A DNA stretch of 64,000 nt, from contig JAIRYQ010000002.1 of NCBI GenBank assembly GCA_031267715.1, forward strand, positions 186,001-250,000. Direction: 5' to 3'. A program made the translations under genes and the position numbers. Positions 1 through 8,354 of this stretch are shown one piece after another (position 1 is the first letter of the stretch; each line of letters starts with the position of its first letter). Under the pieces are notes generated by a model. That model searched no databases, was not told the DNA's origin, and saw only the letters and a list, made by a program, of their open reading frames with translations. The DNA is from Candidatus Endomicrobiellum glyptotermitis (GTDB taxonomy: Bacteria; Elusimicrobiota; Endomicrobiia; Endomicrobiales; Endomicrobiaceae).

Positions 1-93
1 TGAAGAAATTACAGTTGACTCTACCTTTCCTCCATTTACAATTATGGACGCAGAAGTCTCATCGCACGAAGTTTCTATTGCAAGTACATTCAT
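1..93 (-). CDS. tsaD: TsaD, tRNA t6A synthesis, N-terminus only (cut by window edge)
   Basis: The reverse strand from an ATG at position 93 reads MNVLAIETSCDETSASIIV and stays open to the window edge, giving 31 codons. This is the characteristic start of TsaD (old names Gcp/YgjD), an ASKHA-fold protein. TsaD transfers the threonylcarbamoyl group to A37 of ANN-decoding tRNAs with TsaB and TsaE. A weak GGGA element lies about 8 bases before the ATG. It is the last gene visible in the minus-strand run that begins with ftsX. Metal-binding and later motifs lie outside the window, so only the identity of the N-terminus is supported. Confidence 0.88.
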   Translation of the reverse strand, partial: MNVLAIETSCDETSASIIVNGGKVESTVISS

Positions 94-163
94 ATTATAT
101 TCCCAATATATAATGTTATAAATTAACAGTTTTGTATCAATAAAATAAGTACAAATTTCCTCT

Positions 164-598
164 TTAATTTAAATTTTTTGAACGTATAAAAGTCACATTG
201 TAATAATTTTTATTCGGAGAATAGAATTTATAAGTTACGGAATTATCTTTATTTTTTACCTTACCTAAACCTAACTTCATAGAACGAGCGATGATCCTAA
301 ATTTTTTTTCGAGAAACCGTACAGTCTTATCCGATTTTAGATCTATAGTTTTGTAAAACTCATTCCATCTAACTATATCTATATTTCTCTCTACAACATA
401 TTGAGTTAAGATATCGTCCTGAATAATACCATTTAAAACTAAAACGTTCACTATTTTTTCATCTATCGCTACGTCCATAAGCGCTTTCTGTTTGCGCACA
501 AACTGCAGAGAAAAGCACATACTCATACCAAAAAGAAACAACATTATCATATACAATTTAATCCATATGCTTATTTTTTTTTCTCTATTTGCCACCAT
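164..598 (-). CDS. Unknown single-pass membrane protein
   Basis: I do not recognise this 144-residue protein. It has a basic N-terminus, one hydrophobic segment at about residues 10-32, then a hydrophilic and basic remainder with no cysteines and no motif I can name. This suggests a cytoplasmic tip, one membrane anchor and a small extracytoplasmic domain. The ORF can be extended three codons to a TTG, but the ATG at 598 is preferred because a GGAG lies just upstream, although the spacing is short at three bases. It sits between the EnvC-like gene and tsaD on the same strand, so an envelope or division role is possible but unproven. Confidence 0.6.
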   Translation of the reverse strand: MVANREKKISIWIKLYMIMLFLFGMSMCFSLQFVRKQKALMDVAIDEKIVNVLVLNGIIQDDILTQYVVERNIDIVRWNEFYKTIDLKSDKTVRFLEKKFRIIARSMKLGLGKVKNKDNSVTYKFYSPNKNYYNVTFIRSKNLN

Positions 599-683
599 AC
601 TCTCCAACTAACTATAAATAACTTATGCCGACTTTTTTAAAATACTAAACTAAATTCTCTTTTTAGTTCTTATTCTTATGTTC

Positions 684-1856
684 TTATGATTGAAGTGATG
701 GCATTGGATCATAAAAAATTCTATTACGGATCGCTCCAAAAAACAAGACATTCTTGTCCCCAGCGCCCAATTCCGCAATAACTGTGCCTTTTAAGACTTT
801 TTTATCTTGTTTCACGAGAATATTAGTTAGTAGACCGTAAATAGTTATATCTGAATCCCCGTGATGTATCGCAACAGCTTTTCCATAATAGTTGTGTTGT
901 CCTGTAAAAATTACAACACCATCTTTAGCACTCTTTACTTGACTAAAATCAGCTGCTTTTATCATCATGCCGCAATCAATTTTATAGGTAGTATCAAGTT
1001 CTAGATGTTTATTTTTGCCAAATTTCGCAACAACTTCTCCTTTAACAGGCCATAAGAAACATTTTTTTTCTTTTATTTGAGCGTTTGTGGGTGTTGAACG
1101 TTTTTTCTTGTCTGCTGCTATACTCGTTTTTTTTATTAATACTTGCAAAGTATCAGCGCTTTTATTTAAAGATTTTATTTCTTTTTCTGCAACAGATCTC
1201 TTATTAAGCGTTGCTTCCAAAATCTTCTTTTTTTTTCTAAGTTCATTTTCACTTTGTACTAATAGACTTTTTTTTTGTACTTGTAAATTTAAAATGTTTT
1301 TTTTGAATTCACTCCATTTTTTCACATTTGCTGCGGAAAATTTTGTTACATTTTTTTCTTTCTCAAAATTTTCTATCTTATATTCCAAAGATTTACGTCT
1401 TATTTTATATTCCACAGGGTTTTTCTCGTAGGAAAACCTAAGACTCATTTTGTTAAAAAGTCTTGTTTCCTTAAGTATAATCCTATTTAAACTAATACTT
1501 TTTGCTAATGCAGAATTAAAAATTTTTGAAGATTCCTCAAGATTATCCTGCACAATCCTTACATCTTTAAAACTCTCGGTAAGTTTTTTTTTATTTTGTT
1601 CTATGTTTTTATTTATAGATATTAATTCCTTTTTAAAAATCTTCTCCTGTAAGACAAGCCTATCTTTTTCAAGTTGTTTTACTTTTATGGATGTTTTTAT
1701 TTTCGAAAGCTGACCTCTTACATCGCTATTAATACCTTTGCCCTGTCCAAATAGCAAGACAGAGGGATAAAATAATAAAAAAAACAAACTAAATACTTTT
1801 ATAAATATAAGAAAATCTTTACACTTATTCTTAATGATAAGACTCCGAAAATACAA
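684..1856 (-). CDS. EnvC-like murein hydrolase activator with degenerate M23 (LytM) domain
   Basis: The 390-residue protein has an N-terminal hydrophobic signal or anchor (about 12-36), a long Lys/Glu-rich coiled coil (about 45-245) and a C-terminal M23/LytM domain (about 270-385). The metal ligands of active M23 enzymes are missing: the HxGxD position reads CGMMIKAAD and the YGH position reads IYGLL. EnvC of E. coli is likewise non-catalytic and activates amidases under control of FtsEX, and the gene directly downstream of ftsX fits that role. No ATG is near the 5' end. The longest frame starts with TTG at 1856 without a ribosome-binding site, whereas a GGAG at ideal spacing precedes an ATT codon at 1835. 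The true start is therefore uncertain. The protein probably acts in the periplasm at the septum. Confidence 0.72.
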   Translation of the reverse strand: MYFRSLIIKNKCKDFLIFIKVFSLFFLLFYPSVLLFGQGKGINSDVRGQLSKIKTSIKVKQLEKDRLVLQEKIFKKELISINKNIEQNKKKLTESFKDVRIVQDNLEESSKIFNSALAKSISLNRIILKETRLFNKMSLRFSYEKNPVEYKIRRKSLEYKIENFEKEKNVTKFSAANVKKWSEFKKNILNLQVQKKSLLVQSENELRKKKKILEATLNKRSVAEKEIKSLNKSADTLQVLIKKTSIAADKKKRSTPTNAQIKEKKCFLWPVKGEVVAKFGKNKHLELDTTYKIDCGMMIKAADFSQVKSAKDGVVIFTGQHNYYGKAVAIHHGDSDITIYGLLTNILVKQDKKVLKGTVIAELGAGDKNVLFFGAIRNRIFYDPMPSLQS

Positions 1857-1930
1857 ATAAATTTTTGAAGATAATAACTGTGCCTAACAAGGAGACAATC
1901 TAAGACGCTGGTCTTCATTCTTATATCAGT

Positions 1931-2662
1931 TTATAGTATAATCCCGAGGATTGTTGCAAAAGGTATTACTAATAGCACTGCAATCTCATTTATCAATAGA
2001 GGACAATCCATATAAGTGCAAGCAACCCAAAAAATAAAAAATGCAAATATCGAATATGATAAATATAAAAAAACATCCGTAATTAGCTTTCTTACATTCA
2101 ACTTATGTCCTATAACGAGAAAAATACATTTAAGGGTAAGAAGAATAAAAACAGCAATTTCAAAAATAAAAAAAATCTTTTTGTAAAATGAAAGCAAATT
2201 TTCAGTTTTCACATATTGTTCAAAAATAGGCATATCAAATACTACCTCATCTATACCCGAGATTCTTTCTAAAGTTTTTTTCATATCTAACATTAATTTT
2301 TTTTTTGGGGTAAATCTGGGAACAGCTATAGCGTATGCCTGAATCGATAATTTAGCATCGCTTGAAACAGAGATATCTTTTAAAAACGGATTTTTTTTAA
2401 TTGCCCTTGAATATGCCTCACATGCATTTATATACTCTTTTACAGACACTAGATTTGTTGCTTTAATCTTTTCTATGGTATCCATATCTTTTTTGGAAGG
2501 ATTTTCAGTAAAAAAGATAATCATGCTAAGATCTCTACATAATGCCTCTGCGTAATTTTTAACTTGACAATAATGGCTTGAAACTAAAATACAAAAAAGA
2601 CATAAAAGCACAACACAGATAAACTTTATCACCCTATCTGCTATTTTTATGACAGACTCCAT
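1931..2662 (-). CDS. ftsX: FtsX-like divisome membrane protein
   Basis: The 243-residue protein has the FtsX topology: a cytoplasmic N-terminus, one membrane segment (about 12-33), a roughly 125-residue extracytoplasmic domain, then three closely spaced membrane segments to the C-terminus. It is somewhat shorter than usual FtsX proteins (about 290-300 residues). The ATG at 2662 is chosen over an upstream in-frame GTG because GGAG lies seven bases before it. In other bacteria FtsX pairs with the ATPase FtsE and drives EnvC-type activators, and the next gene downstream is EnvC-like. No intact ftsE lies upstream; only a possible remnant is seen. The assignment rests on topology and context, since FtsX sequence conservation is low. 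Confidence 0.68.
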   Translation of the reverse strand: MESVIKIADRVIKFICVVLLCLFCILVSSHYCQVKNYAEALCRDLSMIIFFTENPSKKDMDTIEKIKATNLVSVKEYINACEAYSRAIKKNPFLKDISVSSDAKLSIQAYAIAVPRFTPKKKLMLDMKKTLERISGIDEVVFDMPIFEQYVKTENLLSFYKKIFFIFEIAVFILLTLKCIFLVIGHKLNVRKLITDVFLYLSYSIFAFFIFWVACTYMDCPLLINEIAVLLVIPFATILGIIL

Positions 2663-3997
2663 TTCATGCTCCACGTGAAAATAATTTTTAAAACCAAATT
2701 TTAACAGATTTTCTACAGCGCCGCTACAAATCTACTCTAAAAACATCACAATTAACAAATAGCGTTTTGCATTCGTGTGTAATTTTGGGTAGACATTTCT
2801 TTTTATTAATTTATCGTAAACTCCTTGATACGTTTTTAACTAATGTGAGTTAATTTAAATGAGCAAACAAAAAAACACTTCAAGAAGTCCAGAGTTGTAA
2901 CACTAAAACATTGACCACCCTAGAGCTTCAAAATTTTTAGTAAGTGGGTGGATGGATGGGATTATCACGCTTTTCCTTAAGAAGTTTTTTTATCTACGCA
3001 AAACATGCTTTAGCTTGGATACCCAAAAACCACAACTGCTCATGTGTTCACTATAAATTTGATTTCATGTGGCCTATTTATTTAGGCTAATTTGAAATAT
3101 TTTCAAAACTATCTCAAGTACTTTTATCATCTTTCCTCCCTTTGTGTGCAAGATACAGTGCCCTGAACGTACACAAAAATACGGTACATTTTTTATAAAC
3201 TAATTGCAATCCTCAACACTCAAGGTTTTAAAAAGAGTTTGCAGCTTGACACATCTACCACACACATCTCCACCACAAACTATCACACCCGGAAGCAATC
3301 TGAATTGTTTTGTAAAAACCTGCCTATCTTTTGCGAGTTCCAAAGTAACCACAAAGCGAACTACCGATGTACTATCTTAATCTTTCGCTCTTGCAATATA
3401 ACCACAATATATCGGAGAAAGAAACATATTATTTACTCCTTAAAACATTAAGGATTTTACTTATTTTTGTTTTAACTTGAATTTCTCGGTATACAGTTTC
3501 TTTTGTATCACCAGGAAATATTTGCTAAGCCCTACAAAAAAATTTTGAAAAATCAAAAGCACTTACATCTAAAACAAAACTCTAATTATTTGGCAGCGTA
3601 ATAGGCCTCCTGCAGTAAATACGTACACAATTTTTCAACAACTCTTATATACACATGACAAGATTTTTTTAATTCACTTATATTTTTGATGTTCTAAAAT
3701 TTTATTCTTGAGCGCCCGCACTACACGACCTATACAAGATTGCTGTTTTTTTTCTTTTCTTCATCGTGTACTGGCGAGAGTTGGTTAGAGAAAACCATCT
3801 CGGTTTTAATTTGCATGAGACCTCTCTTAAGCCACAATACAACAACGACCCTCTGGTCATTATTGTAGTTATCTTTTTATTTCTCAGCAGTGTCCCCTTT
3901 TTTTCTCCAAATCACTTTTACAAGATGCAGTGAAAACTCCAAATGGTCCCATGAATATGTTATCGATATGCATATTATAAGTTATAAACCTATTGTC
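2663..3997. other. 1.3-kb gap without an intact gene
   Basis: All six frames are heavily interrupted between ftsX and trpS. Short open stretches, the longest about 70 codons on the plus strand from 3239, have no ribosome-binding site and a composition unlike the neighbouring proteins. The only interpretable piece is an ABC-ATPase-like tail near 3720-3955, listed separately. No tRNA-like fold or insertion-sequence end was found. Confidence 0.6.
3730..3955 (-). pseudogene. Possible remnant of an FtsE-type ABC ATPase C-terminus
   Basis: Read on the minus strand with two or three small frame changes, this stretch gives pieces resembling the end of FtsE. These are a degraded EPTGNLD-like piece, a KGT piece, NKKITTIM in the place of the switch-histidine region, and RVVVL followed by KRG. 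The distance from the switch-histidine position to RVVVL equals that in FtsE if one base is restored. Loss of ftsE immediately upstream of ftsX would make sense of the fragment. The Walker A half is absent because trpS begins at once. The match is by eye, spans frameshifts, and could be chance. Confidence 0.3.
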
Positions 3998-4972
3998 TTA
4001 AAATTTTAATACCTTATGTATTTCTTCTATGGTTTTTTGCGCAACTTCTATAGCTTTTTGGCATCCCACAGCAATTACATTTTCTAGATAAGCTTTATCA
4101 GCAATTATATCTTTTCTTTTTTCAGATAAAGGTCTCATAAATTCGGAAAGCATTTCAGTTAATTGTTTTTTACACGACACACAACCTATTTCACCTGTCT
4201 TACACTTTTCCTCTCTATTTTTATACTCTTTGTTTAATACTTTTATAAATGAAAAAACAACGCAACCATCAGGATGACCAATATCATTCTTCTTAATTTT
4301 TAGAGGATCAGTAAACATACTTTTAACTTTACCTTTTAGGATATCATTGTCTTCGCATAATAGAATTGAATTATTATAAGATTTCGACATTTTTCTCCCA
4401 TCTAAACCCAAGAATTTAGCAGTTTTTGTAAGTTTCTCTTGTGGTTTTATAAAAACTCCACCGTAGAAGTTGTTAAATCTTCTTGCTATCTCACGCGTGA
4501 ATTCCAAATGTGATATCTGATCTTCTCCTACTGGAACAAGATCTGATTTATATAATAAAATATCCGCGGACATTAAAACAGGATATCCCAAAAAACCATA
4601 ATTATTCAAATCTTTATTTTTAATCTCTTTTAGTTGCTCCTTATATGTAGGACATCTGTAAAGCCGCTTCAAAGGAGTCAGCATAGAAAGTATTAAGAAC
4701 AATTCACTATGTTGAGACACTTTTGATTGCTTGAAAATCACAGCCCTATGAGGATCTATACCTACAGTAATCCAATCAGCTACCATATCCAAAGTATTTT
4801 TGTTAATTTCTGAAGTGTCAGAATAATCTGTAGTCAAGGCATGTAAATCTGCAGACATATAATAACATTCGTATCCATCCTGAAGCTTAATCCAATTTTT
4901 TAAAGCACCAAAATAATGCCCCAAATGAAGCCTCCCCGTAGGGCGCATAGCTGAAAATACTCTTTTAACCAT
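3998..4972 (-). CDS. trpS: Tryptophanyl-tRNA synthetase
   Basis: The class I synthetase charges tRNA-Trp in the cytoplasm. The HIGH-type motif is seen as RLHLGHY near residue 15, the KMSKS loop is intact (GRKMSKSYNN, about residue 193), and YMSADLHALT follows the pattern of bacterial TrpRS. At 324 residues it matches the compact bacterial form. The frame is open 12 codons further upstream, but the ATG at 4972 is preceded by AAGGA at eight bases and gives the normal N-terminus (KRVFSAMRPTG). It is transcribed alone, flanked by gaps of 556 bases upstream and 1.3 kb downstream. Nothing suggests impairment. Confidence 0.96.
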   Translation of the reverse strand: MVKRVFSAMRPTGRLHLGHYFGALKNWIKLQDGYECYYMSADLHALTTDYSDTSEINKNTLDMVADWITVGIDPHRAVIFKQSKVSQHSELFLILSMLTPLKRLYRCPTYKEQLKEIKNKDLNNYGFLGYPVLMSADILLYKSDLVPVGEDQISHLEFTREIARRFNNFYGGVFIKPQEKLTKTAKFLGLDGRKMSKSYNNSILLCEDNDILKGKVKSMFTDPLKIKKNDIGHPDGCVVFSFIKVLNKEYKNREEKCKTGEIGCVSCKKQLTEMLSEFMRPLSEKRKDIIADKAYLENVIAVGCQKAIEVAQKTIEEIHKVLKF

Positions 4973-5528
4973 AGAGATTTCCTTATTATAATCTAACAAA
5001 AAACTCAAAAAAATATCTAATAAAAACCTTTACAGAGAAAACCACTCCATTACCCGGCACAGACTACAAATATCTACACGTTATAGCGAATATTGCCACA
5101 AAATTAAAAATTTTTTAGGCAAAAAACCACAACTCCTAAAAAACATTGAACCAAAACAAAGAACTTGTAAAGCACCCATCACAAGAAAAACAAAAAGACC
5201 GTATGCCTTTTTACTAATCACCAAGCAATCTACATAACCTGACTTATACGAAAATCATTATTAAAAACAGGTTTTTTTATAAAACTATATCCCCTTATTG
5301 TAAGCAACATCCTCAGGAATTCTATATTTTTTAAGTTTTTTTGTAAAGTTAGTTAAAAAATTAGATGTAATATTAATTCTACAACATAAATTTGTAAAAT
5401 TCTCGCATAATTGATAGCATTTTCGTGGTGTAATATGTTTTTTTTATTCATATAAGTGTATAAAATTAGAAGGGACTTTTTATTTTAGGTTAAATTGGTC
5501 GTAAGTAGTAAATATAAGCAATAATACA
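4973..5528. other. Divergent spacer between trpS and mnmG
   Basis: This AT-rich spacer separates divergently transcribed trpS and mnmG and must contain both promoters. I see no clear -35/-10 pair, no intact small ORF with a ribosome-binding site, and no consensus TTATCCACA DnaA boxes, although mnmG is often near an origin. Nothing further can be supported. Confidence 0.5.
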
Positions 5529-7307
5529 ATGGAAAGAAAATACCATATAATAGTTATTGGAGCAGGGCATGCTGGCTGCGAAGCCTCATTGGCGTGTGCA
5601 AGATTAGGCCTAAAAACTCTCATAATAACACTTAACGTCGATTCAATAGCAAGAATGTCGTGTAACCCAGCTATAGGTGGAATTGCGAAAGGACAAATGG
5701 TTAGAGAAATCGACGCTTTGGGTGGGGAAATGGGAAAAATAACCGATCGTGCAGGCTTACAATTCAAAACACTAAATAAGTCAAGAGGACCTGCAGTCTG
5801 GTCTCCCAGAGCGCAATGTGATAAGTGGCTTTATTCAACTCTAATGTCAAAATCTCTTCAAAATCAATTAAATCTTGATATATTGCAATCTGAAGTTACA
5901 TCTTTAATAGTAAGAAATAATAAAGTATGCGGGGTAAAAATACTTACAAATGAAATAATAAATGCAGAAGCTGTAATAGTGGCTACGGGAACTTTTTTGA
6001 GGGGAGTAATACATCTTGGAAAGATACATTTTAATGGTGGAAGATTTAATGAACATCAAGCATCATATCTTTCAAAATCTCTTACTGAAGATTGTGGAAT
6101 AAAACTTGGAAGATTTAAAACAACCACTCCTCCTAGAATTAACGCTACCTCAATAGATTACTCAAAAATATTAAAGCAATATGGAGACGAAAAACCCGTA
6201 CCTTTTTCTCACTTTACAGAAATTGAAAAATGGAGAAAAAATCTCAAACAGCTTTCATGTTGGCTTACATATACAAATAAAACAACACATAGAATAGTCA
6301 GCGATAATCTTGCTCTCTCATCTATTAATATAGGAGAGGTAGGTAGCAAAAGTCCCAGGTATTGTCCTGCTATAGAAGAAAAAATAGAACGTTACCCTGA
6401 AAAAACAAGTCATCATATTTTTGTAGAACCTGAAGGCTATAATACCAATGAGGTTTACTTAAATGGACTCTATACTGGACTCCCGTTTAATTTGCAACAA
6501 CAAATGATAAATTCGATACTTGGTCTTGAGAACGCTAGAGTAATAAGATATGGATATGCCATTGAATACGATTATTCAGATCCTTTACAAATAAAAAAAA
6601 CTTTAGAAACAAAGACTGTCGAAAATCTTTTTTTAAGTGGACAAATAAATGGAACAACAGGCTACGAAGAAGCGGCATCTCAAGGCTTTATTGCAGGTAT
6701 AAATGCTGGACTTAAAATTCTAAACACCCCCCCCCTTATACTTGGGAGAAATGAATCCTATATAGGAATACTTATAGATGATATAACTACAAAAGGTATG
6801 GATGAACCTTACCGAATGTTTACTTCTCGAGCAGAATATAGGCTTTCAATAAGAAACGACAACGCAGATCTAAGACTTATGGATACAGGGAGGTTAATAG
6901 GACTAATATCAGATAAAGTATATGAAAAATTTGAACTTTACAGAAATACGCTGACACATACATACGAAGGCAAAAGAGAAAATCTACCAACCAATGATGA
7001 CTTATCACCATGGTCCTTTGAAAAAATAAATGAGGAAATTTATATTTATAAAAAATATAGAGGCTATATTGAAATTCAAAATAAAATGGCAAATAAGGTT
7101 AAAAAAAATGAAGAGCGTAGGATTCCTGAAAATTTTGATTATAATAAAATTGAATCGCTTTCTGCGGAAACAAAACAAAGGCTTTTAAAAATACGTCCTC
7201 AAACAATGGGGCAAGCTTCAAGAATACATGCAATAAAGCCATCTGATATAGCAATATTGACTATTTGTCTTGAAAAACAAAGAAAAGAAAAGAAGCAAAG
7301 ATATTGA
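5529..7307 (+). CDS. mnmG: MnmG, tRNA U34 carboxymethylaminomethyl modification flavoprotein
   Basis: With MnmE this FAD protein installs the cmnm group on wobble uridine of tRNAs reading split codon boxes. The N-terminal dinucleotide fold is clear (IVIGAGHAGCEASLA), followed by the family blocks SCNPAIGG, GQMVREIDALGG and RGPAVWSPRAQ. The MnmG hallmarks TTPPRI, GLPFNLQQQM, GQINGTTGYEEAASQG and RAEYRL are also present. At 592 residues it is slightly shorter than typical (about 620), but the C-terminal helical domain is present. The partner mnmE is not in the window. There is no convincing ribosome-binding site before the ATG. Codons for T-P-P-L contain a run of nine C (6727-6735), unusual in such AT-rich DNA and a potential slippage site. 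Confidence 0.97.
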   Translation: MERKYHIIVIGAGHAGCEASLACARLGLKTLIITLNVDSIARMSCNPAIGGIAKGQMVREIDALGGEMGKITDRAGLQFKTLNKSRGPAVWSPRAQCDKWLYSTLMSKSLQNQLNLDILQSEVTSLIVRNNKVCGVKILTNEIINAEAVIVATGTFLRGVIHLGKIHFNGGRFNEHQASYLSKSLTEDCGIKLGRFKTTTPPRINATSIDYSKILKQYGDEKPVPFSHFTEIEKWRKNLKQLSCWLTYTNKTTHRIVSDNLALSSINIGEVGSKSPRYCPAIEEKIERYPEKTSHHIFVEPEGYNTNEVYLNGLYTGLPFNLQQQMINSILGLENARVIRYGYAIEYDYSDPLQIKKTLETKTVENLFLSGQINGTTGYEEAASQGFIAGINAGLKILNTPPLILGRNESYIGILIDDITTKGMDEPYRMFTSRAEYRLSIRNDNADLRLMDTGRLIGLISDKVYEKFELYRNTLTHTYEGKRENLPTNDDLSPWSFEKINEEIYIYKKYRGYIEIQNKMANKVKKNEERRIPENFDYNKIESLSAETKQRLLKIRPQTMGQASRIHAIKPSDIAILTICLEKQRKEKKQRY

Positions 7308-7369
7308 GGGGATATAAAATAACTAAATATAGATGTATTGGTGATAGCATTAGTATGATTATGTAAAAA

Positions 7370-7387
7370 CTCCTTTACTTAAAGGAG
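7370..7387. repeat. Perfect 8-bp inverted repeat with 2-base loop
   Basis: The sequence CTCCTTTA-CT-TAAAGGAG lies about 60 bases after the mnmG stop. No T-run follows it, so it is not a classical intrinsic terminator. The right arm also forms an AAAGGAGG ribosome-binding-like element before an ATG that is followed by a stop after four codons, probably a relic. Confidence 0.5.
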
Positions 7388-7730
7388 GATCAAGCATGAT
7401 TTATCAATAAAAATTTATCTGTATGTAACGGGATAAATACGTGAAGGATTTTATTTAGTGAGGATGTAAAAATATTTTCCTTAGAAATATCAGTTTTTTC
7501 CAGATATATTTTTGCAAGTCTGCAAGGCATGAAAAACAATATCAGCCAAAGAAGTTTCAATCCAGATGTCTATCATCTACGCGAGAAACCTCTTTTCTTA
7601 TATATATACTGGGTAAAACACTCAAAAAACAACCGTCTATGTGCCGAATTTATTGATCCTTATCCTTATCCTTGTGTATGGCTGCTATATAAAATTTATT
7701 TTAAAATAAATATAATAGAACAGATAACAT

Positions 7731-7962
7731 AAAAAAACAAGAAAAAACAAAGTTGGGAAAATTATAGCGAGTTTTTCATTGTATTTTCTGTTTTTACGAT
7801 AGCAAGCTCTTTTTCAGCTGCACAAGAATCCGATATTATATATATATAATTAACCGTGGAGCAAAAGAAAAAAAACGGGAGGAACCCTGGTGGTGTGGTG
7901 ATGAAGAAATTAAAACAGATGCTAATGAAGCGATAAGAAGTGTATTAGCACTATATTTTTAA
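7731..7962 (+). pseudogene. Decayed small secreted-protein gene
   Basis: Three plus-strand frames join into one plausible exported protein. A basic start with KVGKIIASF is followed, after a shift at a T5 run, by FIVFSVFTIASSFSAAQ, a good signal peptide with a predicted cut after SAA. After a shift at the (TA)n tract near 7838-7849, the frame continues with a charged segment containing EEPWWCGDEE and ending in RSVLALYF before a TAA. There is no start ATG and no ribosome-binding site. I do not recognise the family. The reconstruction is inference; the signal-peptide character is seen directly. Confidence 0.4.
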
Positions 7963-8330
7963 GTGAGAAGCGGAAAAATACAATGAGAAAAAAATATTTG
8001 GAGGATTTTAAAGTGCACTTTTATGAAATTAGCAAATAGACAAATATTACTAGTAATAAATTTTCATATTTAAAAACTGCAGATGTTGTGAAACGGATTC
8101 TAGCATTTCTGTAAAAATCTCACTTTTTAACACTAGACTTACATTAGTCGAGTTTATCACAAAAAAAACATAAGTTTACTAAAATGTAAATCGCAACCTC
8201 AGATTTAACACAAAAATACTAAACAAATGTTCGAAAAAGTAGGGCGAGATTTAATCTGTGAGCAAGGGAACAGTACAACTTTGTTTTATCGAGAGCCTCC
8301 TTATTTTCTTTTAGAGCATAGATAGGAGCC

Positions 8331-8354
8331 TATAAAAAAGTTTTTATAAAAACT
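8331..8354 (-). terminator. AT-only hairpin with T-run after rluD
   Basis: On the minus strand AGTTTTTATAAAAACT overlaps the rluD stop codon and is followed by TTTTTATA. The palindrome is perfect over 16 bases but contains only two G-C pairs, so its strength as an intrinsic terminator is doubtful. It marks the likely end of the yggS-rluD transcript. Confidence 0.35.

Larger units (their letters stand above)
7308..8352. other. 1.0-kb gap with gene fossils
   Basis: This region lies between the convergently transcribed mnmG and rluD. It contains a perfect short inverted repeat (7370-7387) and a fragmented secreted-protein-like sequence (7731-7962), listed separately. It also contains a 67-codon plus-strand open frame at 7529-7732 without a ribosome-binding site, which I do not accept as a gene. 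The remainder is stop-rich in all frames. Confidence 0.55.

Noticed and set aside
3239-3451. 70-codon plus-strand open frame
   Set aside because: Thr/His/Ser-rich, no ribosome-binding site, in a stop-rich gap.
4973-5528. Possible replication origin next to mnmG
   Set aside because: mnmG often neighbours oriC, but no consensus DnaA boxes (TTATCCACA or its complement), dnaA, dnaN or AT-rich 13-mer array were found.
7529-7732. 67-codon plus-strand open frame after mnmG
   Set aside because: No ribosome-binding site and no family resemblance. It lies in a region with demonstrable gene fossils.
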